Numbered from the stretch's first letter, positions 1-6,602 are shown. The stretch: DNA of 7,271 nucleotides from Puniceicoccales bacterium (GCA_030595525.1 JAUVDD010000083.1:1-7271); one strand, 5' to 3'. Program-made: numbers and translations. The notes: generated from the sequence alone by a model not told the origin.

Positions 1-239
1 ATGGCTGCAGAAATGATCTCCCGGTAAATATGCCGGACAGCCAGGTCGGGAAGAGGGCCGGAATTGCTCGCTGAGAGCTTGCCAAATACCTCTTCCTCTC
101 TGCTGGGGACATAAACCTCCATTCCGCGCTCCAGTTTATAATGTCCAACTTTTTGGGCCAACTTTACGCGCAGGTTTAATCGTTCCAGGAGTTCCTGATC
201 GATCTTGTCGATCTCCTTCCTTAATGCGTCCAGATCCAT
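1..239 (-). CDS. pheA: Chorismate mutase domain of a probable P-protein (chorismate mutase/prephenate dehydratase), 3' end cut by window edge
   Basis: The first 79 codons are present, starting at ATG (239-237); the rest lies beyond the left edge. They read as an AroQ-type (all-helical) chorismate mutase, which converts chorismate to prephenate for phenylalanine synthesis in the cytoplasm. Aligned by eye to the E. coli P-protein domain, the active-site residues R11, R28, K39, R51 and E52 correspond to R7, R24, K35, R47 and E48. The D48 position is V44. The helix ending in REIISAA near the edge resembles bifunctional PheA proteins more than stand-alone mutases, but the dehydratase and ACT domains cannot be seen, so bifunctionality is inferred. 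The gene starts 5 bp after the scpB stop codon and is probably cotranscribed with it. A strong Shine-Dalgarno sequence lies inside the last scpB codons. Confidence 0.86.
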   Translation of the reverse strand, partial: MDLDALRKEIDKIDQELLERLNLRVKLAQKVGHYKLERGMEVYVPSREEEVFGKLSASNSGPLPDLAVRHIYREIISAA

Positions 240-244
240 ATCAA

Positions 245-1084
245 TTATTCTTCCTCCTCAGAGTCCGCCTCGTCTAAATCATTTTCTTCCAGTGGCTCGA
301 CGTCAATGAGTTCCTTTACTTCCTCTTCTTCCTCATCGTCGTTGAAGATCATCATGCCTTCTTCACCCTGTTCTGCCAATCCGACATCCTTATCCGATAT
401 CTCTTCCTCAGGCATTGTGGCTGAGCGAATCCACTCAGTGATCTGGTTTGGCGACAAAACATCGCTGGATGGCAACTCTTCCAAGCTAATGATCGCACAA
501 TATTCGAGGAACGCATCCGTCGTACCGTATTGAAGGGGTCGTCCAGGCAACTCAGCTCGTCCCACTACATAAACCAGTTCACGTTCCAACAGCCTGTTTA
601 GGGCACTATCCGCGGAAACTCCCCTGATTGCCTCAATTTCAGCCCGTGTTACGGGTTGGCGATAAGCAATGATGGCCAATGTTTCCATCGCAGCCGGGCT
701 AAGGCGCTGTGGTCGCGGTTCATCACGCAGCAACCGCACCCAGTCTGCATAACGTGGGGCAATCGCCAGACGGTATCCGTTGGGACCTTCCTGTAGGCGA
801 AAAACCGACTCGTTCTGCTTCAGGTCCTCGGTAATCGATTCCATGGTGTCACGAATCTGGGCGGAAGTGAGTAAGGAAGGCACTTGCTGGAGGAGATCCC
901 GCATAATGCCCTGACCGTCCTCATCAGCGGTTCCTTTTTCCTCGTTTTCTTCTTCCTGCTCGGCCAACAGCTGCTCCATCTGGTCATGATAGCGCGCGAT
1001 AACCGCCTGCACGTCCTTGATGGACAGCGGCTCGTTCGTTGAGTGCAACAACGCCAAAAGGGTCTTCTTGAGATCAAATTCCAT
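245..1084 (-). CDS. scpB: Segregation and condensation protein ScpB, with acidic C-terminal extension
   Basis: ScpB is the winged-helix (kite) subunit that joins ScpA and Smc in the bacterial condensin complex, which organises and segregates the chromosome. From the ATG at 1084 the protein has 279 residues. Residues 1-40 are the first winged-helix start (KKTLLALLHSTNEPLSIKDV). An acidic insert follows at about 41-63. The family hallmark is residues 128-200: LSPAAMETLAIIAYRQPVTR, then EIEAIRGV, then GRPLQYGTT and a FLEY helix. Residues 225-279 form an extra tail in which 28 of 55 residues are Asp or Glu. ScpB is often about 170-200 residues, so insert and tail account for the excess. A GTG at 1129 would add 15 residues without family resemblance, so I prefer the ATG. 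No clear Shine-Dalgarno precedes either start. No scpA is visible here. Confidence 0.93.
   Translation of the reverse strand: MEFDLKKTLLALLHSTNEPLSIKDVQAVIARYHDQMEQLLAEQEEENEEKGTADEDGQGIMRDLLQQVPSLLTSAQIRDTMESITEDLKQNESVFRLQEGPNGYRLAIAPRYADWVRLLRDEPRPQRLSPAAMETLAIIAYRQPVTRAEIEAIRGVSADSALNRLLERELVYVVGRAELPGRPLQYGTTDAFLEYCAIISLEELPSSDVLSPNQITEWIRSATMPEEEISDKDVGLAEQGEEGMMIFNDDEEEEEVKELIDVEPLEENDLDEADSEEEE
253..259 (-). promoter_or_regulatory. Shine-Dalgarno sequence of pheA, inside the end of scpB
   Basis: On the minus strand this reads GAGGAGG, a near-perfect anti-16S match. It ends 13 nt before the pheA ATG, which is slightly long spacing. The same bases encode the final Glu run of ScpB, so one stretch serves both as the acidic C-terminus and as the ribosome binding site. 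It supports the ATG at 239 as the pheA start and suggests translational coupling. Confidence 0.65.
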
Positions 1085-1217
1085 AATTACTTTAACGCAA
1101 TGCGGGTCATTCAATCCCCACCCGATCACTTGGCAATGTTTTTGATAGACAACTAAAAACCCCTTGCAAAATCCTCGGTGGATTCTTCTCTTCCCTCTTC
1201 AAATACTTTTTTTACTC
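1085..1217. promoter_or_regulatory. Divergent intergenic region between scpB and pgi; promoters expected but not resolved
   Basis: These 133 bp separate the divergent scpB and pgi starts and must hold promoters for both directions. Plus-strand candidates are TTGATA (1142-1147) with a weak -10-like CAAAAT (1167-1172) at a 19-bp spacer. On the minus strand, TTGCCA (1136-1131) resembles a -35 box but has no good -10 box at 16-18 bp. A short palindrome CGCAATGCG lies at 1096-1104. The pgi-proximal part (about 1182-1217) is a pyrimidine-rich tract. I make no firm promoter call. Confidence 0.35.
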
Positions 1218-2795
1218 ATGAGCTGGAAATCATTCACTGAAAACGTCTACATTAACACCGGGCTGGAGTTTACGCTCGATTACAGCCTGATGGGCACCGA
1301 TGCGGCTTTCTTCGAGAAGATGGAGCCACAGATGCAATCCTCACTTGAAGCGATGCGGCAACTGGAAGCCGGGGCAATTGCCAATCCCGATGAAAACCGA
1401 ATGGTGGGACATTACTGGCTGCGCTCTCCCGAGAAGGCGCCCCAGCCCGAGTTGGTTTCCGCGATTGAAGATAACATTACCGCTATCGATGAATTTGCGG
1501 GAAAAGTGCATCGGGGTGAGATTCAGGGCACCGGTGGGAAGTTTGAGCATCTGCTGATAATCGGAATCGGCGGTTCTGCACTCGGTCCACAGTTTGTGGC
1601 ACAGGCTCTCGGTCAACCCGGTGAAGATCGTCTCCAATTGCACTTTTTCGACAATACCGATCCCGATGGATTGGATCTGGTATTGTCCAACCTCCGCGGG
1701 AAATTGGATAAGACCCTCGCCGTGGTCATTTCCAAGTCCGGTGGCACACCAGAAACCCGCAATGGGATGCTGGAAGCCATGCAGGCCTACCTTTCCGAAG
1801 GAATCGAATTTGGTTCACAGGCAGTCGCCATTACCGGCGAAGGCAGCAAGCTTGATCTGGTTGCCACGGAAGAAAGCTGGCTGGCTCGTTTCCCAATGTG
1901 GGATTGGGTCGGTGGACGGACTTCCGAACTGGCAGGCGTTGGGCTTTTCCCGGCTGCTCTTCAGGGAATTGATATCCGTGCCATCTTAAAGGGTGCAGCC
2001 GCCATGGATACCGAGACACTGAATCCCGTTACACGAGAAAACCCGGCTGCCTTGCTGGCATTGCTCTGGTATCACGCCACCAACGGCAAAGGCGAAAAGG
2101 ATATGGTCATCCTGCCTTATAAGGATCGCCTGATGTTGTTCTCCAAGTACTTGCAACAGCTGATCATGGAATCCCTTGGCAAGGAAAAGGATCTCGACGG
2201 CAATACGGTCTACCAGGGCATTGCGGTCTATGGTAACAAGGGATCCACCGACCAGCACGCTTACGTCCAGCAGCTCCGCGAAGGTGTAAACAATTTCTTT
2301 GCCACATTCATTGAAGTAAAGAAGGACCGCGAAGGTGCCTCCATTGACGTGGAAGACGGCATCACCTCAGGTGACTACCTGCATGCGTTCCTTCTGGGCA
2401 CACGTTCTGCCCTGGCTGAAATGGACCGCACATCCATGACAATTTCCATTGATGAAGTAAATCCGCGCACTGTCGGTATGCTGATCGCCCTCTATGAACG
2501 AGCCGTTGGCTACTACGCAACCCTGGTCAATATCAACGCCTATCACCAACCCGGTGTAGAGGCGGGCAAGAAGGCTGCCGCTACATTCCTGCAGCTTCAG
2601 ATGGACTTGAAGTCCTTCCTGTCCGATAACTCGGGCTCCTATTATACGGTTCCTGCTATTGCGGATGCCCTCAATGCACCAGATCAGGCAGTGACCATCT
2701 ACAAGTTGCTGGAGCACGCGATCGCCAATCCATCAAAGGGTATCACCAAAAAACTATGCAAAAAACCGTTTGACTCGGAATACGGCATGGCCTGA
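1218..2795 (+). CDS. pgi: Glucose-6-phosphate isomerase
   Basis: This enzyme interconverts glucose 6-phosphate and fructose 6-phosphate in the cytoplasm, in glycolysis and gluconeogenesis. The protein has 525 residues from the ATG at 1218. Two SIS-type sugar-phosphate domains are visible: [10 protein letters not shown] (116-125), FFDNTDPDG (143-151), the phosphate loop SKSGGTPET (172-180), and [13 protein letters not shown] (228-240). Catalytic residues by family alignment are E318 in MESLGK, H347 in STDQHAY and K451 in HQPGVEAGK. From memory, GGRTS and the overall length match the roughly 530-residue PGI subtype of cyanobacteria and others, not the E. coli form of about 549 residues. A TTG at 1164 would add an 18-residue hydrophobic leader; this is simply the pyrimidine-rich leader translated, so I reject it. 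No Shine-Dalgarno precedes the ATG. The next gene starts 11 bp after the stop. Confidence 0.97.
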   Translation: MSWKSFTENVYINTGLEFTLDYSLMGTDAAFFEKMEPQMQSSLEAMRQLEAGAIANPDENRMVGHYWLRSPEKAPQPELVSAIEDNITAIDEFAGKVHRGEIQGTGGKFEHLLIIGIGGSALGPQFVAQALGQPGEDRLQLHFFDNTDPDGLDLVLSNLRGKLDKTLAVVISKSGGTPETRNGMLEAMQAYLSEGIEFGSQAVAITGEGSKLDLVATEESWLARFPMWDWVGGRTSELAGVGLFPAALQGIDIRAILKGAAAMDTETLNPVTRENPAALLALLWYHATNGKGEKDMVILPYKDRLMLFSKYLQQLIMESLGKEKDLDGNTVYQGIAVYGNKGSTDQHAYVQQLREGVNNFFATFIEVKKDREGASIDVEDGITSGDYLHAFLLGTRSALAEMDRTSMTISIDEVNPRTVGMLIALYERAVGYYATLVNINAYHQPGVEAGKKAAATFLQLQMDLKSFLSDNSGSYYTVPAIADALNAPDQAVTIYKLLEHAIANPSKGITKKLCKKPFDSEYGMA

Positions 2796-2806
2796 ACCTT
2801 TCGCCT

Positions 2807-3568
2807 ATGAAACGGGCGGAAAATCAGAAAATCAGTTTTATAACAATCTTGTTGGTAATTCTCTGCGGCCTGAGCATTGCCTTGGTCGGGTGGAGGGAAT
2901 TGCTCCATCACCGGGTCCTGGAGAAAACCTCCAAAGAGATAACCTCCCTGGAAGATACCTTGGTAGCGAACCAATCGAGGCTGGCTGAAAACGCTCAGCA
3001 ACTGGAAAGTAAGGAATCTCAGTTGACGGAACTTGGGCTGAATAACCAATCCCTCGAGGACCGCATATCCAATCTCGAAGCACAACGTGACCATCTCCGC
3101 GCGGAAAATGATAACCAGATAGAACGGGCCCAATCGCTGCAATCCACTCTGGTTTCCATGGAAAACGAACTGACTGAAGCACGGCACAAGGCCCTCCAAC
3201 TGGAATCTGTTCCGAACACATTGGCCGGTGAATTGGCATCTGCCCGTTCGCGAGTAGCCGAATTGGAATCTGAACTTGATGACCGCGCAGGAGTTTTTTC
3301 CCGAATACCTGATCAATACGAATTTGCGGGAATTTCGGGGGATCAATCGGTATTCGCAATAAATGGATCAGTAATCGAACAAGACCAGCTACCCTACGCC
3401 ATGCACCTTTGCAATCTGGATGGGATTATCCTGACCGGCTGGATTCACCAAATTGACGAAAGGCAGCTGATGGGGCATGTGATGAATTGGAACCAGACCG
3501 CTTCCGCACTTGTCAAAGGCGAAAAAGTATTCATGTTACCGAAAAAGAGTCATGAGCAGCATAATTAA
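2807..3568 (+). CDS. Uncharacterised membrane-anchored coiled-coil protein
   Basis: I do not recognise this 253-residue protein. A short basic N-terminus (MKRAENQK) precedes one transmembrane helix at about residues 9-29, so it is probably anchored in the inner membrane with the rest in the periplasm. Residues about 36-160 are rich in Leu, Glu, Gln and Ser with heptad-like spacing (LESKESQLTELGLNNQSLED), a long coiled coil. Residues about 165-247 form a separate small domain, likely beta-rich, with VFAINGSVI, PYAMHLCNLDGIILTGW and LVKGEKVFMLP. The order of helix, coiled coil and beta domain recalls MreC or periplasmic scaffold proteins, but I see no specific MreC motif and do not claim it. 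It starts 11 bp after pgi, without an obvious Shine-Dalgarno, and its last 17 bp overlap the next gene, so the two may be coupled. It is a convincing gene of unknown function. Confidence 0.8.
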   Translation: MKRAENQKISFITILLVILCGLSIALVGWRELLHHRVLEKTSKEITSLEDTLVANQSRLAENAQQLESKESQLTELGLNNQSLEDRISNLEAQRDHLRAENDNQIERAQSLQSTLVSMENELTEARHKALQLESVPNTLAGELASARSRVAELESELDDRAGVFSRIPDQYEFAGISGDQSVFAINGSVIEQDQLPYAMHLCNLDGIILTGWIHQIDERQLMGHVMNWNQTASALVKGEKVFMLPKKSHEQHN

Positions 3569-3725
3569 AAAGCTATTTATTTTCGTGTCATTCATCATGG
3601 GAGTGCTTGCACTGGGTGGATGTGCAATCCTTGAAGAGGATCCCAACGAGCAGCAAATCCCCTGGGCAACACCGGCTAACTGGGAAGGTCAAGTACCTGG
3701 CATGCCGAACCAAGGCGGATATTAA
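3552..3725 (+). CDS. Small predicted lipoprotein (57 aa), function unknown
   Basis: The product is a 57-residue lipoprotein precursor. Residues 1-7 (MSSIIKK) carry two lysines, 8-20 are hydrophobic, and LGGC at 21-24 is a good lipobox, so signal peptidase II should cleave before C24 and leave a 34-residue lipidated peptide. Residue +2 is Ala, not Asp, which under the E. coli sorting rule favours the outer membrane. The mature part starts acidic (EEDPNE), then IPWATPANWEGQVPGMP (36-52), and ends in GGY. From memory, short verrucomicrobial proteins carry similar Pro-Trp...Trp-Glu-Gly...Pro-Gly motifs; I could not check this. The ATG at 3552 is preferred over one at 3510, because it puts the basic residues directly before the hydrophobic stretch. 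It overlaps the coiled-coil gene by 17 bp and ends 18 bp before rsmI. The lipoprotein call is firm; the role is unknown. Confidence 0.78.
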   Translation: MSSIIKKLFIFVSFIMGVLALGGCAILEEDPNEQQIPWATPANWEGQVPGMPNQGGY

Positions 3726-3743
3726 TCTCCGTATTGGTCAATC

Positions 3744-4448
3744 ATGACCACGGGCAACCAGACGGATGCAGGCTTGTACCTGATCGCTACGCCGATCGGG
3801 AATCTGGGTGATATTACGGTTCGTGCCAAGCGTGTCCTTTCCGAGGTCGATCTACTGCTGGCTGAAGATACCCGGCATTCACGGAAATTGCTCAATCATC
3901 TGGAAATTGGTCGCCAACTCCAGGCCTGTCATGAGCACAACGAATCCAGCATGATCGATACGGTCTTAACGACTATAGAGTCGGGTCAAAGTTGTGGATT
4001 AATAAGTGATGCAGGATCTCCAGGCATCAGTGATCCCGGATTCCGCCTGGTCAGGGCGTGCAGAAAAGCCGGCCTTCCTGTTTATTCAATCCCTGGTGCC
4101 AGTGCGGTAATTACTGCCCTCTCTGTTTCCGGATTACCAACTGATTCGTTTCGGTACTACGGGTTTCTAGCACCAAAGAAGGCAGCTCGCCTAAGACATT
4201 TCAACGAAAACAAGGAGGCCAAGGAAACCTTGGTTTATTTTGAATCTACTCATCGCATATCCAAATTCATTGATGACGCAGAAGAGGTTTTTGGCAAAGA
4301 TCGTGTTATCTGTATTGCCCGTGAATTGACCAAGCAACACGAAACCGTGTTGACCGGCGACATCAGTGTTGTTAAAAAGAATTTAGCAAAAGGCTCATCT
4401 AAAGGTGAGTTCGTTGTCATGATAGCCAAGGAGGGATTTGTTTTATGA
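3744..4448 (+). CDS. rsmI: 16S rRNA (cytidine-1402-2'-O)-methyltransferase RsmI
   Basis: RsmI uses S-adenosylmethionine to methylate the 2'-oxygen of C1402 in 16S rRNA, at the decoding centre of the 30S subunit. The 234-residue protein has the tetrapyrrole-methylase-like fold with the expected motifs in order: LIATPIGNLGDITVRA (13-28), LLAEDTRHSRKLL (38-50), HEHNE (63-67), GLISDAGSPGISDPG (85-99), the SAM-binding IPGASA (116-121), LVYFESTHRI (163-172) and ARELTKQHE (192-200), ending in GEFVVMIA. It is about 50 residues shorter than E. coli RsmI (286 aa) and stops right after the methylase core, so the small C-terminal helical domain is missing. No Shine-Dalgarno is evident before the ATG at 3744. 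The stop overlaps the next start as ATGA. Confidence 0.96.
   Translation: MTTGNQTDAGLYLIATPIGNLGDITVRAKRVLSEVDLLLAEDTRHSRKLLNHLEIGRQLQACHEHNESSMIDTVLTTIESGQSCGLISDAGSPGISDPGFRLVRACRKAGLPVYSIPGASAVITALSVSGLPTDSFRYYGFLAPKKAARLRHFNENKEAKETLVYFESTHRISKFIDDAEEVFGKDRVICIARELTKQHETVLTGDISVVKKNLAKGSSKGEFVVMIAKEGFVL
4428..4434 (+). promoter_or_regulatory. Strong Shine-Dalgarno of the Ppx/GppA gene, inside rsmI
   Basis: AAGGAGG lies within the Ala-Lys-Glu-Gly codons near the end of rsmI and ends 10 nt before the ATG at 4445. It fixes the downstream start and, with the ATGA overlap, points to reinitiation or coupled translation. It stands out because the starts of pgi, the coiled-coil gene and rsmI on the same strand lack a recognisable site. 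Confidence 0.75.
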
Positions 4449-5377
4449 AAAAAAGGGTAGCAGTCATCGATATTGGTAGCAATTCCATCAAGGTACTGGT
4501 CGCTGAATCTGATGGAACGATTTTCGGAATCCTGCCGGTATACGAGAACACTTTGGAAATTCGTATCAGCAATGGCATCTCAGGTAACCCGCCTGTTATC
4601 GATGACTCAAGTATCCAGAACGGGATTGATGCAATTGAGACCCTCTATAAGGAGTGTCAATCCATCGGTGGTATTACCCAGACAACAATAGTGGCAACGA
4701 GTGCTGTCCGATCGGCATCCAATGGATTGGAATTCATGGACAAGGTCTCGGAAAGGATTGGAATTAATCCGATCATTCTGTCCGGCCATATGGAAGCGGA
4801 GGGAATTGCATCCGGGGTACGGACCGATCCGGCTATTTCAGCTAACTTGAATAACTTTACGGTATTTGATCTAGGTGGTGGCAGCCTCGAACTCATGCGC
4901 TTTGAAAGCAATCAGGTTGAAAACCTTATTAGTCTTCCACTCGGATCAGTCCAGCTCACTGAACAGTTTATTCGAAATCCGAGTTCTCCAATTCTGCGGG
5001 AAAGAGCGAATGCCATTAAATCCCATATCAAGGCATGCATTCTCGAAACTAATTTCCCCATATGCGCACCATTGGTCGGGTGTAGTGGAGTACTAACTAC
5101 ATGGAGAGCGTTGCGCGCAAGGGAAACTGGGATGGATCTGAAAGAAAGTTCTTCAACTTTTACAGAGTTCGATATCGACCAGTTTACAAGTGAGGTCGCC
5201 TACAAAACGTTGAAACACCGGATCAATGTAGCCCACATTCCTCTTGAGCGTGCGGACATTTTCCCGGTCGCTCTTTTCACCTTCAAGGCCTTGCTTGAGT
5301 TAGCCGAAGCGACAGAAATCAGGCACTCATTACATAACCTCAGGTATGGGATAGCCTGGGAATTAATTCATTCCTGA
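4445..5377 (+). CDS. Ppx/GppA family phosphatase (short exopolyphosphatase-like form)
   Basis: Members of this family hydrolyse inorganic polyphosphate from its ends or convert pppGpp to ppGpp, linking phosphate stores and the stringent response. The 310-residue protein has the ASKHA (actin-like ATPase) fold: AVIDIGSNSIKVLVAE (6-21) as phosphate-1 loop, VATSAVRSASNG (83-94), LSGHMEAEGIASG (112-124), FDLGGGSLELM (141-151) as phosphate-2 loop, and GCSGVLTT later. By alignment to E. coli Ppx, catalytic E121 and E150 are kept as E117 and E149. Neighbouring residues differ: the usual SGxEEA is SGHMEA, and the Thr before E150 is Leu. The protein ends after the core fold and lacks the C-terminal HD-like domain of E. 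coli Ppx, as many family members do. Substrate cannot be told from sequence, so no symbol is given. It is probably cotranscribed with rsmI. Confidence 0.9.
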   Translation: MKKRVAVIDIGSNSIKVLVAESDGTIFGILPVYENTLEIRISNGISGNPPVIDDSSIQNGIDAIETLYKECQSIGGITQTTIVATSAVRSASNGLEFMDKVSERIGINPIILSGHMEAEGIASGVRTDPAISANLNNFTVFDLGGGSLELMRFESNQVENLISLPLGSVQLTEQFIRNPSSPILRERANAIKSHIKACILETNFPICAPLVGCSGVLTTWRALRARETGMDLKESSSTFTEFDIDQFTSEVAYKTLKHRINVAHIPLERADIFPVALFTFKALLELAEATEIRHSLHNLRYGIAWELIHS

Positions 5378-5399
5378 GAATCAGGATTGTTCCTGATTC
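5378..5399. terminator. Inverted repeat at the convergent gene junction, possible bidirectional terminator
   Basis: The arms GAATCAGGA (5378-5386) and TCCTGATTC (5391-5399) form a perfect 9-bp stem around the 4-nt loop TTGT. It begins right after the TGA of the phosphatase gene and covers the last codons and stop of ctaG, so it lies at the 3' end of both converging operons. No run of T follows on either strand, so this is not a classical intrinsic terminator. It could act in both directions or protect mRNA ends. The stem is seen; the function is inferred. Confidence 0.5.
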
Positions 5400-6157
5400 C
5401 ACTTATAGAAGGCCCTGCCAATCAAGGTCAAACTGACAACCATGTTAGCTACCTTCATCAGTAAACCACCCAGCACTTGATCCGACATGGGGTCCAGCGA
5501 GCTGATACGTGGTGCCAGATCATAAGTCGGATATATAATCTCGGTTGAGAAGGTAAGGATTCCAAACAGCGGAATCTGGGCAACCATCAGGAGAAAAATA
5601 TAAATCATCTGCAATCCCCATGGAATACGTGGAGCCAGCTTGGAACAACTGAGAATCGGCCAGAACGCGATGATCGAGGTGCCGTACATGGTCAGATGTT
5701 CAACCATGTGTATTATCTTATTATTGAGGGCCCATTCATAAAGCACCGGAAAATGCCAAATACAAAACGTAAAGGTGAAGAGGAAACCGGCCATCAATGG
5801 GTGAACCATTCCACGGAAAATCCTCCTGAACCAACCCCAGCGTTGTATCAGGGAATCGATAAACCATCCAGGAATGGCTAAGACCGACAGAGGTGCCACT
5901 ACATACATCAGCAAATTATGCTGCACCATGTGAGCACTGAAAAGAAAGCCCTCCCCCATTGCATCTAATGGTGATCCCACTGCCAGGTAAAATGTGATAA
6001 CGCCCGCAATGAAATAACCACACTCCCGTTTAGGGAATTTCGCATGGGAATCCAGTGTACCTCTAAGCGGACCAGTAAGTACCAGATTAGCCCAGACGAC
6101 CAAAAGGATCCCTATCAACAAGGCAGGTTCCGTATGCCAATGATTCCACTGAACCAT
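5381..6157 (-). CDS. ctaG: Cytochrome c oxidase assembly protein CtaG (caa3 type)
   Basis: This is the multi-spanning caa3_CtaG family, needed for assembly of caa3-type cytochrome c oxidase and thought to help copper delivery. It is not related to the Cox11 protein that is also called CtaG. The 258-residue protein has about seven hydrophobic segments (about 13-31, 48-62, 74-98, 118-138, 147-170, 179-203 and 228-248). Family motifs are HWHTEP near the N-terminus, SPLDAMGEGFLFSAHMVQH (62-80), IWHFP (133-137), IHMVEHLTMYG (149-159) and SDQVLGGLLMK (225-235). Histidines H76, H80, H135, H150 and H154 in or near membrane segments are candidate metal ligands. GAAGGA (6174-6169) lies 11 nt before the ATG at 6157. 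An 84-bp gap separates it from subunit IV; it is the last gene of the oxidase operon here. Confidence 0.94.
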   Translation of the reverse strand: MVQWNHWHTEPALLIGILLVVWANLVLTGPLRGTLDSHAKFPKRECGYFIAGVITFYLAVGSPLDAMGEGFLFSAHMVQHNLLMYVVAPLSVLAIPGWFIDSLIQRWGWFRRIFRGMVHPLMAGFLFTFTFCIWHFPVLYEWALNNKIIHMVEHLTMYGTSIIAFWPILSCSKLAPRIPWGLQMIYIFLLMVAQIPLFGILTFSTEIIYPTYDLAPRISSLDPMSDQVLGGLLMKVANMVVSLTLIGRAFYKWNQEQS

Positions 6158-6241
6158 ACTTCAGATAATCCTTCCCCGATAGCGTGATAACAAGCTCAAT
6201 TTGGTACACCAACAGACAGATGCCATAGCATGGGTTATCAA
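6158..6241. other. Intergenic gap between subunit IV gene and ctaG
   Basis: These 84 bp hold the ctaG ribosome binding site near 6169-6174 and otherwise nothing I can support. Very short reading frames here, such as one of about 21 codons on the minus strand, have no recognisable content. The gap could carry an internal promoter or processing site, but no motif shows it. Confidence 0.4.
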
Positions 6242-6586
6242 CTACAAAGGTGCCCCATTCGGATCTGCTTCGAACAGGAACAGCAAGGCGGTTACTGTTC
6301 CAGTGGCAACAAACAGTCCAATCATGAATAGAACCGTGCAGAGTGCCTTGTCCCAGCGGAGGTGCATGAACCACCAGATAACCGCAAGGAACTTAACCGA
6401 TGACAGGATGGCCAAGGTACAGAATACCACAAACTCGTTGAACGGTATATATACAATCACAATCTCAACGGCCGTGATCAGGATCAGTGCAATCGCTACA
6501 TTAAAGAAAGTGAAATACTTTTTATGCTCCTGGATAAGATGGGAACTAAATCCCGGTTCCGGAATGTTATTACTCAATCGTGCCAT
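6242..6586 (-). CDS. ctaF: Cytochrome c oxidase subunit IV (bacterial, CtaF/CyoD-like)
   Basis: This is a small accessory subunit of the membrane-bound haem-copper oxidase; it has no catalytic residues and helps assembly or stability. The 114-residue protein has a polar N-terminus and three transmembrane helices at about 27-47, 53-75 and 83-105. The family signature VKFLAVIWWFMHLRWD (64-79) ends the second helix, as expected for the prokaryotic COX4 family. GAGGAA (6600-6595) precedes the ATG by 8 nt and supports this start. The gene starts 16 bp after the stop of the subunit III gene and is surely in the same operon. The symbol follows the Bacillus caa3 naming; coxD or cyoD would be equivalent labels. 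Confidence 0.92.
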   Translation of the reverse strand: MARLSNNIPEPGFSSHLIQEHKKYFTFFNVAIALILITAVEIVIVYIPFNEFVVFCTLAILSSVKFLAVIWWFMHLRWDKALCTVLFMIGLFVATGTVTALLFLFEADPNGAPL

Positions 6587-6602
6587 AATTCGCGTTCCTC
6601 AA

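Noticed and set aside
108..110. Val44 in place of E. coli Asp48 in the chorismate mutase domain
   Set aside because: This position varies in PheA proteins, as I recall them, and the core Arg/Lys/Glu residues are intact, so it does not suggest loss of function.
306..533. Plus-strand frame coding a serine-rich peptide
   Set aside because: It is the antisense of the Glu/Asp-rich scpB tail; Glu codons read backwards give Ser codons.
1085..1129. GTG start that would extend ScpB by 15 residues
   Set aside because: The added residues do not resemble the family, and the ATG at 1084 leads directly into the first conserved helix.
1164..1217. Upstream TTG start giving pgi a hydrophobic, signal-like N-terminus
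   Set aside because: The extra 18 residues are the pyrimidine-rich leader read as Leu/Phe/Ile codons. Family similarity begins at the ATG at 1218, and PGI is cytoplasmic.
1920..1922. Thr in the PGI signature where the classic pattern has Phe or Tyr (GGRTS)
   Set aside because: From memory, GGRTS is usual in the roughly 530-residue PGI subtype, so it marks the subtype and is not an anomaly.
2699..3359. Two long minus-strand open frames opposite the coiled-coil gene
   Set aside because: Neither shows a domain, signal peptide or ribosome binding site, and the plus-strand gene has a coherent helix/coiled-coil/domain layout and fits the operon spacing.
5360..5369. Perfect 10-bp palindrome GAATTAATTC near the end of the phosphatase gene
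   Set aside because: It is AT-rich, lies within coding sequence, has no loop and no repeat elsewhere; chance is sufficient.
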